Source: Croceimicrobium hydrocarbonivorans (lineage in GTDB: Bacteria; Bacteroidota; Bacteroidia; Flavobacteriales; Schleiferiaceae). Taken from it: DNA of 64,000 nt. The notes under the pieces are model-generated. The model was given only the letters and a program-made list of their open reading frames with translations, searched no databases and was not told the origin of the DNA. The position numbers and the translations under genes are program-made. Positions within the stretch are counted from its first letter, which is position 1, and the number at the start of each line of letters is the position of its first letter. Below, one piece after another: positions 33,353 to 42,379 of the stretch. Location of the stretch: the NCBI RefSeq assembly GCF_014524565.1, contig NZ_CP060139.1, positions 3,355,501 to 3,419,500 of the forward strand, read 5' to 3'.

Positions 33353-36300
33353 TTATTCTTTCACCAATTGCATGGTAGAACGGAATTCATCATTAGTGAT
33401 TTCTAAAAGATAAACACCCGCAGCACGATCGCGGATATCAATTTCCATTTCGTTTCCACTATTGGTATTAAATGGAGCTTCCCAAATCAAAGCGCCACTT
33501 AAATCGCTAATGCGAACCATAGTATGGATTTGGATTGGATGGGCACTACTTAAATGATACAAGCCATTAGCTGGGTTAGGGTAGATACGTAATCCTGAAG
33601 CTAAAACTTCCTCATTCATTCCAATACCAGAACTGTCAACTACAGAGAAATCATCAATGGCAATATCACTACTAAAGCCACTTCCAGTTTTTCCGCGATA
33701 TCGAATACTGATGGTTTTACCTACATGTGCGCTTAAGTCAACAGTTAAGGGCTGCCATTGCGAACCTTGGTTTCCAACCACAGCTGGCGCTACATCAAGA
33801 TACCAACGATAACCATCGTATAAATCTACCGCCAATCTTCCCATTTCAGTACCATTCATATGATAGTAAATGGTGGCATGCGGACGAGCGGTTGATGATA
33901 GATCAATACAAGGAGTAACAACCATGGCCTCTGCACTGTCACAATCACCCGAAGCTTCTAGGTATAAGTATTGACCATTGCTGGTACCTGGATTGAAATC
34001 CAAATTAGGACCGGTACCGGAACTGGTGGTTGGACCACTCCAGGTTCGGAAATCAATGAAGTCACCGACCAGGTTTTGATAATTATACCAGCCATCAGTT
34101 AGAGGGCATGTAACTGCCTCGCAAGTAATGTTTTCCACACATCTGGTGAAGCTTTCAAAATCCTGGCTGTAAGGGACTTGTACGGTGGTTGAAGCGCTAC
34201 CGACAATACGGAAATTAGCTTTTAAAGAATCATTAAAGGCATTTCCATCGCCACTAGTCTTGGCCCAGAACTCATAGTTTAAGTTCACATTATTAAGCAG
34301 GTTCACCCGATTGTTCTGGAAATTATAAATCAAGGTATCACCAGGATTTAAACTGCGATTAATGGTTTCAACACTTGCTCCGCTAGTACCGATACGACGG
34401 AATCCTACGTCGATACCACTTACTGTATTAGTTCCGGTATTGCGAATTAATAATACAGGAATGTCACTGTCACCAGTGCTTACACAGTTAGGTAATTCTG
34501 CTTTTCCGGGGTTCAGAACTTGCTCCAAAACAATATCGGTAGGTACTGCACAATTAAATACACCAGGGCTTTTCTCAATGGCATTTGAGCGGAAACCTAC
34601 AGAGGTATCATTAACCACAGAGGCTACTGCAAACCAATCCACTACGGTAGGATTATGAGATATCCAGGCATCAGACACTGTTACATAGTCTACTGAGTCC
34701 ATGTATTTAGCGCCAAGTTTGTACACTACATAGCCACTAGCACCATTCACATCATTCCAATCTAAATGCACGCTATCTGGACATGCGGCGATAATGTTAA
34801 TAGGAGCTGGAATTTGTATGATGGTCATTGGACCTACCATAACGGTATCGTTTGCATTGCGTACTCTTATGAATACATTATCGCTTACTACATTGGGAAC
34901 CACCCAATTTACCTGGCGAGCATTTGCGGTTGTGTTAACCATAAACCAGTTTGTGCCACCATCTAATGAGTATTCAACTGTATGACTGGTATTGGCTGCA
35001 TTATCCCAACGGATTAACTCTGAATGTCCCGTTGGGAAGGCCATACCTTCATTGGGATAGGTTAAAATCAACTCGGTGCTTTCGTAATAGGCAATTACGA
35101 AAAAGCGCTGATCTCCACCGGTAGGAACATTATATCCTTTAATTTTCACAGAGGCACTACCAGCTGCTGGATTATCCAATGTCACTTGCTCGATATTGTT
35201 TAAGGAATCGCGTTGACGAGTAGCCAGGCTGTTCAAGGTAGTGGCATTAGGCGCGGGGTTTAAAACCCAAGGCTGGTAAGTGTTCCCACCAATCGTAACT
35301 TCCATGTCTAAATCATTTACCAAATCGCGAGCTGCGGCAGGTGATGCTTGGCGATCCGGCCAAATAACCATGAAGCGAGCTTGAGCTGTATTGGCAGGGA
35401 TATTGAAAGTGAAAGTAGCGGAATCACCAGTGCCTACACTATCGGTAGTAAACCAGCCATTTTCCAATACTTCATAAGCACGACGAGCATTAATACGTCC
35501 GTAGCCATAACGGTAATCCGGTCCTGCATTTCCCAAATCATCGGCAGTATTCATCAATACGCCTTTTAATAAAGAACCATGTGCTTCTGAACCTCCGTTT
35601 AAGTCTTTATAAGCTTGCATTAATACCGCTAAAGTTCCAGTCACTCCAGGGCAGGCCATAGAAGTACCCGTTTTAATTTCGTAGCCATTAGGTCCTCGTA
35701 GATCAGAGGTAGAATTTACATCTGTTCCCACCGCACAAACATCCGGCTTAATACGGCCATCAGTTGCGGGTCCGCGACTGCTAGAATTGGCTAATCCATC
35801 GGTGTGAGTAACATTCCCTACGGTAACTACATTCTTAGCTTGTTTATGTCCACCGGTAATATTTCCCCAGCCGATTCCGGCTCCGTAATTATTGCTACAA
35901 GTTTGGCTGCCATTATTACCAGATGAAAAAACATGTAACATATTGGGGTTGTCATAGGCATCTTTATCCAATTGCTGAGACCAGGTGCTGTAGCCACCAT
36001 TACAACCATTGGAGAAGGAGTTTGAGGTTAAGCGCGCATTAATACTGCTGTATAAATTATCAGCATCATTTAAATTAACGGGATATTCGTGATAAAACAT
36101 GTCCACTCCTGGAGCCATTCCTCTTGCTTGAGGATCTCCGTTCCCAGCACCTGCAATGGTACCCGCGGTATGATCACCGTGATCAGAACCTGCTGATAGA
36201 GGAGAGCCACTCGTAAAGCGACCTTTAAAATCGATATGATCGACAATACCACCCGCATCATTATGCGCCACCATAATTCCGCTTCCGTCATAATTCAATC

Positions 36301-36961
36301 CACCATTGAATTGTGCTTGCTGTAAAAAGTTTACTCGGTGGTTGGTTCCAGCCTGATAGTTTTCAGGTTCTCCCGGAGCATACTTCTCCTCGATATACTG
36401 AAGACAGCCCATATCAAGAAGTAGGTCCATTTGCTCTGGATCGAGTACGATTTCAAAGCGACGGTCACTTTCTTTCTGATCGAGAATCTCAATGCCCTGA
36501 CTTTGTAAGTTTTGAAGCACATTCAAATGGCTGATTCCTGGGAAGTATTGTACCCACAGAATTAAACTTTGACCATCTGCGGCCCAGGCCCACTCATTAT
36601 AATTATGAGTATAGAGAGGTTTAGATAAACGCCAGGCATCTTTCAAATTGAAAACTCTACCCCCGGCATTTTCCAAATTGGCTTTTGCTTGAGCATAGTT
36701 TGCTTGGCTTACCCGAGCAAAGGCGGCATTATGAGGGATATAATCAAGGGTTTCAAAACCAAATAAATCCTGTCCAACCTTCAAATTTGTATGCTGAACA
36801 AGGACATAACGGTAAGAGCTAAAGCTGATATTTCGACCATTGTCAATGGCATCGGCTCCAACAGTTTCGTTTAGAAATAGAATTGGTTTTTGACTTTCGG
36901 TATTTTGGGCAGAGAGGATTTGGCCACAAAATAGTAGTCCGAGAAGTATCAATTTCTTCAT
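33353..36961 (-). CDS. Secreted subtilisin-like serine protease with T9SS tail
   Basis: 1202 residues with a signal peptide (to QILSAQ). A prodomain-like stretch comes first, then an S8 peptidase domain with catalytic Asp235 (VAHNDAGGIVDHIDF), His261 (GSDHGDHTAGT) and Ser434 (GTSMACPG). A beta-sandwich P-type region, a fibronectin-like part (~735-800), a CARDB-like spacer (~815-920), and a MAM-like module ending IAIDDFSVV (~1110) follow. The T9SS type-A tail begins LRIYPNPANGLYHLSS (~1127). It is likely an extracellular or surface protease for protein degradation. The HGDH in place of the common HGTH is a conservative change at the residue after the catalytic His. Confidence 0.92.
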   Translation of the reverse strand: MKKLILLGLLFCGQILSAQNTESQKPILFLNETVGADAIDNGRNISFSSYRYVLVQHTNLKVGQDLFGFETLDYIPHNAAFARVSQANYAQAKANLENAGGRVFNLKDAWRLSKPLYTHNYNEWAWAADGQSLILWVQYFPGISHLNVLQNLQSQGIEILDQKESDRRFEIVLDPEQMDLLLDMGCLQYIEEKYAPGEPENYQAGTNHRVNFLQQAQFNGGLNYDGSGIMVAHNDAGGIVDHIDFKGRFTSGSPLSAGSDHGDHTAGTIAGAGNGDPQARGMAPGVDMFYHEYPVNLNDADNLYSSINARLTSNSFSNGCNGGYSTWSQQLDKDAYDNPNMLHVFSSGNNGSQTCSNNYGAGIGWGNITGGHKQAKNVVTVGNVTHTDGLANSSSRGPATDGRIKPDVCAVGTDVNSTSDLRGPNGYEIKTGTSMACPGVTGTLAVLMQAYKDLNGGSEAHGSLLKGVLMNTADDLGNAGPDYRYGYGRINARRAYEVLENGWFTTDSVGTGDSATFTFNIPANTAQARFMVIWPDRQASPAAARDLVNDLDMEVTIGGNTYQPWVLNPAPNATTLNSLATRQRDSLNNIEQVTLDNPAAGSASVKIKGYNVPTGGDQRFFVIAYYESTELILTYPNEGMAFPTGHSELIRWDNAANTSHTVEYSLDGGTNWFMVNTTANARQVNWVVPNVVSDNVFIRVRNANDTVMVGPMTIIQIPAPINIIAACPDSVHLDWNDVNGASGYVVYKLGAKYMDSVDYVTVSDAWISHNPTVVDWFAVASVVNDTSVGFRSNAIEKSPGVFNCAVPTDIVLEQVLNPGKAELPNCVSTGDSDIPVLLIRNTGTNTVSGIDVGFRRIGTSGASVETINRSLNPGDTLIYNFQNNRVNLLNNVNLNYEFWAKTSGDGNAFNDSLKANFRIVGSASTTVQVPYSQDFESFTRCVENITCEAVTCPLTDGWYNYQNLVGDFIDFRTWSGPTTSSGTGPNLDFNPGTSNGQYLYLEASGDCDSAEAMVVTPCIDLSSTARPHATIYYHMNGTEMGRLAVDLYDGYRWYLDVAPAVVGNQGSQWQPLTVDLSAHVGKTISIRYRGKTGSGFSSDIAIDDFSVVDSSGIGMNEEVLASGLRIYPNPANGLYHLSSAHPIQIHTMVRISDLSGALIWEAPFNTNSGNEMEIDIRDRAAGVYLLEITNDEFRSTMQLVKE

Positions 36962-37107
36962 AGAGATAATTTTAGGGTCCGTAAATATACTCCATAATCA
37001 TTAACATTTCTTTTACATAGAATAGAGATTTGGGTCAAAGCCAATTAGCAGGAACTATCACCTCATAAGAATATAAGCATGAACCTTAGCCTTTGATTCT
37101 GGATTAG

Positions 37108-37115
37108 TAGATTTG
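37108..37115 (+). promoter_or_regulatory. -7 element upstream of the PIG-L gene
   Basis: TAGATTTG fits TAnnTTTG and lies 23 bases before the ATG at 37139. A TTTG at 37092 is too close to be a proper -33 box, so support rests on the -7 box alone. Confidence 0.4.
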
Positions 37116-37138
37116 AATTCCAATTTTTAAAGCACCAA

Positions 37139-39631
37139 ATGCGTAAAATAGTATTCTCGCTGGCCTTGAGTTTGTATTCAATTCTGAGTATTGCTCAAGC
37201 GACCGCTTCCTCTGCCATATTACACCATGTTCATCAATTGCAAAACCCCTTAAGGGTACTCTATTTAGCCGCTCATCCGGATGATGAAAATACCCGCATG
37301 ATTTCATGGTTGGCGAATGATATTGGTGCCCAAACTGCCTATTTGAGCCTTACACGAGGTGATGGTGGTCAAAATTTGATTGGAACAGAGCTGGGAGCTG
37401 AGCTTGGGATTTTACGTACCCAAGAATTGATGCAAGCTCGAAACCTGGATGGTGGACAACAGTTTTTTAGTCGGGCGGTAGATTTTGGATACAGCAAGAA
37501 TCCTGAGGAAACTTTCGAGCATTGGGATAAAGAACAAGTTTTAAGTGATGTAGTGCGAGTAATTCGTTATTTCCGCCCTCATATCATAATCACCCGCTTT
37601 CCACCGGATTCCAGAGCTGGTCATGGTCATCATACTGCCAGTGCGATGTTGGCTTTGGAGGCCTTCGACAAAGCCGCCGACCCTAAAGCTTTTAAGGAAA
37701 CCAATTTGGAGGCCTGGCAGGTAAGTCGGATTTTCTGGAACCACAGTTCTTGGTGGGAACCAAAATTAGATAGCATCGCAGCCAATGATCCTACTTATTA
37801 TGTGGTAGATGTTGGCACCTACGTTCCTGAATTAGGCTTGTCTTGTAATGAATTGGCGAGTTACAGTCGTAGTCAGCATAAAAGCCAGGGTTTTGGAGTG
37901 GCTGTGGATCGTGGTAGCCAGAATGAGTATTTGAAACTCATGAAAGGAGAGGCTCCTGAATCCAGCATTTTTGCGGGTTTACCCATGAATTGGAAGGATT
38001 ATGGTTACCCTGATATTGCAGAAGGACTGGCGGCCATCGAAGCCAATTTCGACCCTCAGGCTCCTTATAAATCTTTGGAGGCCATTTTGGATTTGCATGC
38101 AAAGCTTCGCATGAACGCAGGTAAACGAATTTTAGAAAGTCGCTATTTAGTCGATCAACTTAATCAATTGGCTGCTGAATGTATTGGCTTGAAATTGGAA
38201 ATTCTGGCTGAGAATGAATACGTGGTGGGAGGCGAAAAGCCTAAATACACGGCTAGAGCCATTCAACGCAGTCCCTTGCCCATTCAAATCGAAAAACTAT
38301 CAGAATGGAAGTCTGAGTATAAAGCGAAAACCGGTCCGGTAGATTTAAGCACTAATGTATTGATGGAAGCTCCTCTGCAAGGGGATATTCTGGATGATGA
38401 AATGGTGAGCTCCCAACCCTATTGGTTAAGAGCGCCCTATGAAGATATGTTCTCTACTCCGGTAGCCGATTGGCAATTAAAGCCCGAAACTGCTCCTTAT
38501 GGAGGTGCCCAGGTATCGGTGTATTACAAGGAAAAGGCATTTAGTCTCTATGTTCCTGTTCGCTATAAATTTTCGGATCGGGTGGATGGTGAAATTGAAA
38601 GACCTTTAATGATAGTGCCGGAGCTCACGGTAAAGAGTAATACTGCTAAACTCTTTTTCCTGGATGATCAGGCACAAGAATTGAATCTGGATTTTAGAGC
38701 ATTCAAAGCCGGAAAATACAGCATTAGCTTAATGACCGAAGGATGGGAGATTAGTCCTTCAAGCTTTGAATTGAATTTTGAAGCCAAAGGAGATTGGCAA
38801 ACCCAAAAGCTCAGCATTAAACCCAAAATGGGAGCCGGGCCTACTTCACTAATTGTTTTGCAACAAAAAAAGGAGGGCGAAGAGACTCAATTAATACCCT
38901 TGCAAAATTTAGTGGAGATCGATTATCCCCATATCGACAAACGCATGGTTTTGGAAAACCCGGGCATCAGTCTATACCCCTTAAATCTTAAAAAGAAAGG
39001 CGAGAAAGTAGCCTATATAGTTGGGGCGGGTGATAAGGTGCCGGAAGCCTTAGTACAGATGGGCTATGAAGTCACCATCCTCGATGAGCAGAGTATGCGC
39101 GAAACCGATTTAAGTCAGTTTCAGGCTGTACTATTAGGTATCCGCGCATATAATACCCAAGATTGGTTATGGCAGCGGCAGGAGCAATTAATGAATTATG
39201 TGAAAGCAGGAGGGAATGTGATTGTACAATATAATACCCGCGCTCGAAATTTCCAGGGGACAGATTTTGCCCCATATCCCTTCAGCATTTCCCGCGAGCG
39301 GGTTACGGAGGAAAAGGCAGAAGTTCGTTTTACCGATGCCGAACATCCGCTACTCAATCGTCCTAATAAAATCGTGAAAGCAGATTTTGACAATTGGGTT
39401 CAAGAAAGAGGACTGTACTTTGCCGATTCTTGGGATGAAGCTTATACCACTCCATTGGCCTGGCATGATAAGGGAGAACCCGATCGCTTAGGTGGATTAT
39501 TAATTGCAAACTATGGCCAGGGCGCCTTTATGTATACCGGAATTTCATTCTTCCGAGAATTACCAGCCGGTGTATCCGGAGCCTACAGATTATTAGCCAA
39601 TATGATATCCTATGAAACTGGAAACCCCTGA
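37139..39631 (+). CDS. PIG-L family deacetylase with C-terminal ThuA/GATase1-like domain
   Basis: 830 residues with a signal peptide (to LSIAQ, 20). The N-terminal LmbE/PIG-L domain (~35-290) carries the zinc motif AHPDDE (45-50), TRGDGGQN (~72-79) and GHGHHTASA (161-169). A beta-rich middle (~350-620) resembles the NPCBM/Ig-type regions of long PIG-L proteins. Residues ~630-830 form a class I amidotransferase-like fold (KVAYIVGAGDKVPEALVQMG, then AVLLGIRAYNTQDWL and YVKAGGNVIVQYNT), as in ThuA-type proteins. It probably deacetylates N-acetyl sugars in the periplasm. It is followed by a tiny membrane peptide and a sodium symporter, suggesting an uptake-and-processing unit for an amino sugar; that link is inferred. 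Confidence 0.85.
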   Translation: MRKIVFSLALSLYSILSIAQATASSAILHHVHQLQNPLRVLYLAAHPDDENTRMISWLANDIGAQTAYLSLTRGDGGQNLIGTELGAELGILRTQELMQARNLDGGQQFFSRAVDFGYSKNPEETFEHWDKEQVLSDVVRVIRYFRPHIIITRFPPDSRAGHGHHTASAMLALEAFDKAADPKAFKETNLEAWQVSRIFWNHSSWWEPKLDSIAANDPTYYVVDVGTYVPELGLSCNELASYSRSQHKSQGFGVAVDRGSQNEYLKLMKGEAPESSIFAGLPMNWKDYGYPDIAEGLAAIEANFDPQAPYKSLEAILDLHAKLRMNAGKRILESRYLVDQLNQLAAECIGLKLEILAENEYVVGGEKPKYTARAIQRSPLPIQIEKLSEWKSEYKAKTGPVDLSTNVLMEAPLQGDILDDEMVSSQPYWLRAPYEDMFSTPVADWQLKPETAPYGGAQVSVYYKEKAFSLYVPVRYKFSDRVDGEIERPLMIVPELTVKSNTAKLFFLDDQAQELNLDFRAFKAGKYSISLMTEGWEISPSSFELNFEAKGDWQTQKLSIKPKMGAGPTSLIVLQQKKEGEETQLIPLQNLVEIDYPHIDKRMVLENPGISLYPLNLKKKGEKVAYIVGAGDKVPEALVQMGYEVTILDEQSMRETDLSQFQAVLLGIRAYNTQDWLWQRQEQLMNYVKAGGNVIVQYNTRARNFQGTDFAPYPFSISRERVTEEKAEVRFTDAEHPLLNRPNKIVKADFDNWVQERGLYFADSWDEAYTTPLAWHDKGEPDRLGGLLIANYGQGAFMYTGISFFRELPAGVSGAYRLLANMISYETGNP

Positions 39632-39725
39632 TAAGCTCAAGTGGCGCCAGATCTACAGTGGGGTACTCATGTTTCTCTTTCTGCAGATCGTATTTTATTA
39701 TCTAATTACCGCATACTACGCCTAG
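39612..39725 (+). CDS. 37-residue single-pass membrane peptide upstream of the sodium symporter
   Basis: ATG at 39612 to TAG at 39723-39725. The product MKLETPDKLKWRQIYSGVLM continues with a hydrophobic helix (FLFLQIVFYYLITAYYA) at the C-terminus. It overlaps the last 20 bases of the PIG-L gene and ends on the base immediately before the symporter ATG. The amphipathic Lys/Trp/Arg start and single helix are typical of short transporter-associated peptides. It resembles, in position and layout only, the small subunits that precede some sodium symporters (DUF4212-like, but half that length). Confidence 0.6.
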   Translation: MKLETPDKLKWRQIYSGVLMFLFLQIVFYYLITAYYA

Positions 39726-41444
39726 ATGAGCACGCTGGATTGGATTGTTCTTTTTGGAACCTTGTTTGCCATAGTAGCCTATGGTACCTGGCGCACACGT
39801 AAGTCGCGCGATCTAAACGATTATCTGCGGGGTGGTAATGAAATGCGCTGGCTTACCATTGGCTTATCCGTAATGGCCACCCAGGCTTCGGCCATCACCT
39901 TTTTAAGTGCCCCTGGATTAGGCTATGAGTCTGGTTTACGCTTTGTGCAGTTCTATTTCGGATTGCCTATTGCCTTAGTGATAATTTCCGCCTTCATTAT
40001 CCCCATTTATTATCGCCTCAAGGTTTATACTGCCTATGAGTATTTGGAGTCGCGATTCGATTTAAAAACCCGTCTTTTGGCCGCCTTACTTTTCTTGGTA
40101 CAAAGAGGTCTGGCTGCCGGATTAACCATTTTTGCTCCGGCCATTATTCTTTCTACTATCCTGGGCTGGAACCTTCAGTTCACCAATTTATTTGTGGGCT
40201 TCTTGGTGATTGTATATACCGTTACCGGAGGTTCCAAAGCCGTAAGTATTACCCAAAAATTACAGATGGGAATTATCCTTTCGGGGATGGCCCTGGCATT
40301 TATACTCTTAGCCATCCGCATTCAAGATTATGTGGATTTAGGTACGGCCTTCAAATTGGCCGGATCAGCAGGTAGAATGGAAATCTTGGACTTTGATTTC
40401 GATCTCAAAGAGCGCTATACCGTTTGGAGTGGTTTAACCGGAGGTTTGTTTTTAGCCTTGTCCTATTTTGGAACCGATCAGAGTCAGGTGCAGCGCTATC
40501 TCAGTGGTAAAGACATCCGCGAAAGCCGTTTAGGTCTGATGTTTAATGCCTTGCTTAAAATCCCAATGCAGCTCTTTATCCTCCTTACTGGGGTTTTAGT
40601 ATTTGTATTCTATCTCTATGTGAAACCACCGGTTTTCTTTAATGAGGTGGCATTAGAGCGTTTGGAGCAAACAGAATATGCCGATGAATTGCGGGATATT
40701 GAGAGGCGCTACGATCAAAACTATTTCGAACTGCAAGCCAGTAGATCCGAATATGAGATTGCTTTGGAGCAGGATAACTTCCGTAATGAGACGGTTTCCC
40801 GCGAGGTTTTCCTGAAGCGATTGAATGAGGATAAAGAATTAAGAGCTGAGGTAAAGGATTTGCTTTTAAAGGCCGATCCGAAATTTAAGGTTAAGGACAC
40901 CAATTATGTCTTCCTCAATTTTGTGATGGACTATTTGCCTGTGGGGGTGATCGGACTCATTATCGCCTTGATATTTTCCGCAGCTATGTCGAGCACCTCT
41001 AGTGAATTGAATGCCCTGGCTACTACCACTTCGGTAGACTTTTATAATCGACTTTTCCATAAGGAAGCCACCGAAAAACAACAATTGTGGATTTCCAAAG
41101 CACTAACGGTGTTCTGGGGTCTATTGGCAATCAGCTTTGCCTTGGTCGCCAATCTCTTTGATAATTTGATCGAAATGGTGAATGTGCTGGGATCGCTCTT
41201 CTATGGAACCATATTGGGGATATTCCTGGTAGCCTTTTTTATCAAGCGTATTAAGGGTGGAGTGGTATTTTATGCAGCTCTAATTGCGGAGGCTGCGGTG
41301 CTTATCATCCATTTTGCACAAGTGTACAACTGGCCCTTCCTAGGTAATTTACAGGTGGAATACCTCTGGTATAATGTAATTGGCTGTGGCTTGGTAATGC
41401 TCTTTAGCTTTTTATTTCAGGCCCTTGGTCCTAAGAAGGCTTAA
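39726..41444 (+). CDS. Sodium:solute symporter (SSS family)
   Basis: 572 residues with about 13 helices. LSVMATQASAITFLSAPG (~48-65) is the Na+-site helix and AAMSSTSSELNALATTTSV (~419-437) the late Ser/Thr cluster. Between ~305 and ~395 there is a long charged, soluble insert (RLEQTEYADELRDIERRYDQ onward) that ordinary SSS proteins lack; it looks like a coiled coil facing the cytoplasm or periplasm. It has the same family as the gene at 17245 but is clearly a different paralog. It probably takes up the product of the neighbouring PIG-L protein. Its stop overlaps egtD tail-to-tail by four bases. Confidence 0.88.
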   Translation: MSTLDWIVLFGTLFAIVAYGTWRTRKSRDLNDYLRGGNEMRWLTIGLSVMATQASAITFLSAPGLGYESGLRFVQFYFGLPIALVIISAFIIPIYYRLKVYTAYEYLESRFDLKTRLLAALLFLVQRGLAAGLTIFAPAIILSTILGWNLQFTNLFVGFLVIVYTVTGGSKAVSITQKLQMGIILSGMALAFILLAIRIQDYVDLGTAFKLAGSAGRMEILDFDFDLKERYTVWSGLTGGLFLALSYFGTDQSQVQRYLSGKDIRESRLGLMFNALLKIPMQLFILLTGVLVFVFYLYVKPPVFFNEVALERLEQTEYADELRDIERRYDQNYFELQASRSEYEIALEQDNFRNETVSREVFLKRLNEDKELRAEVKDLLLKADPKFKVKDTNYVFLNFVMDYLPVGVIGLIIALIFSAAMSSTSSELNALATTTSVDFYNRLFHKEATEKQQLWISKALTVFWGLLAISFALVANLFDNLIEMVNVLGSLFYGTILGIFLVAFFIKRIKGGVVFYAALIAEAAVLIIHFAQVYNWPFLGNLQVEYLWYNVIGCGLVMLFSFLFQALGPKKA

Positions 41445-42379
41445 AGTCGAATCCAAAGTTGATCCTCATAGAAATTTTGACTGTCGCTAAAGCGCTGTTC
41501 AATCTTAAAGCCATGTTTTTCGGCTAATTGCTGTAAATCGCGGGGGCTGTATTTTCGACTGGTCTCCGTATGAATAGCTTCATGGCGGTCGAAATGAAAG
41601 CTCCTTCCAGCTTTTTCAATGTAGATATCCTGAGTTTCCAGAGATAGGAGATAAGAGCGGCTTTCGCCACTATGCGGATCATAGTTATTATAATGGCGGA
41701 ATTTGCTCAGGTCAAACTGCCCACCTAATTCATCATTAATGCGACGCAGGATATTGAAGTTAAAGGCAGCGGTGATACCCATACTATCATTGTACGCGGC
41801 TAAAATTTTATTGGGATCCTTTTTAAGATCGATTCCTAATAGGAGATGATCTCTAGGTTTTAAGCTTTGATGCAGGTGGCTCATAAAGACATCCACATTA
41901 TCGCGGCGGAAATTTCCAATATTACTACCCAGAAAAAGCACGCATAAGGCCTTATCATCCATTTGGGCCAATCGGCTTAAAGCCGAAAAGTACTCATCAG
42001 CCATAGGCTCAAATTCAAGCTCTGGAAGCCAGTGGTTCAGATTGGTGCTGATTATTTCCAAGGCATTGGAAGAGATGTCGATAGGATGGTAGCTAAATTC
42101 TTTTTTTGCATCCAAAGCGGCTTCCAACAAATAGCGAGTTTTGGTGCCATCACCAGCCCCTAGTTCGGCCAAGCGAAATCCTTGTTTGGGTAAATGGGCA
42201 CAAATCTGCGGCGATTGTTCTTTAAGAATTTCGGCTTCGGCGCGACTCAGATAATACTCATCCAATTGCATAATCTGCTGGAAGAGGCGGTCGCCCTCGC
42301 TATTGTAAAAGTATTTGGAAAGTAAATATTTGTCATTGGCCTCTAGGCCTTCGATTACTTCTCTTAGGAAATCACTCAT
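41441..42379 (-). CDS. egtD: L-histidine N-alpha-methyltransferase EgtD
   Basis: 312 residues. The family markers are KYFYNSEGDRLFQQIMQLDE (~22-41), YYLSRAEAEIL, LAELGAGDGTKTRYLLEAAL (~71-90, SAM motif), LGSNIGNF (~153-160) and LLLGIDLKKDP. EgtD trimethylates histidine with SAM to hercynine, the first step of ergothioneine synthesis in the cytoplasm. It overlaps the 3' end of egtB by 8 bases, and the two are made from one mRNA with egtB first. EgtA, EgtC and EgtE are not seen, as expected for the shorter bacterial route. Confidence 0.92.
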   Translation of the reverse strand: MSDFLREVIEGLEANDKYLLSKYFYNSEGDRLFQQIMQLDEYYLSRAEAEILKEQSPQICAHLPKQGFRLAELGAGDGTKTRYLLEAALDAKKEFSYHPIDISSNALEIISTNLNHWLPELEFEPMADEYFSALSRLAQMDDKALCVLFLGSNIGNFRRDNVDVFMSHLHQSLKPRDHLLLGIDLKKDPNKILAAYNDSMGITAAFNFNILRRINDELGGQFDLSKFRHYNNYDPHSGESRSYLLSLETQDIYIEKAGRSFHFDRHEAIHTETSRKYSPRDLQQLAEKHGFKIEQRFSDSQNFYEDQLWIRL

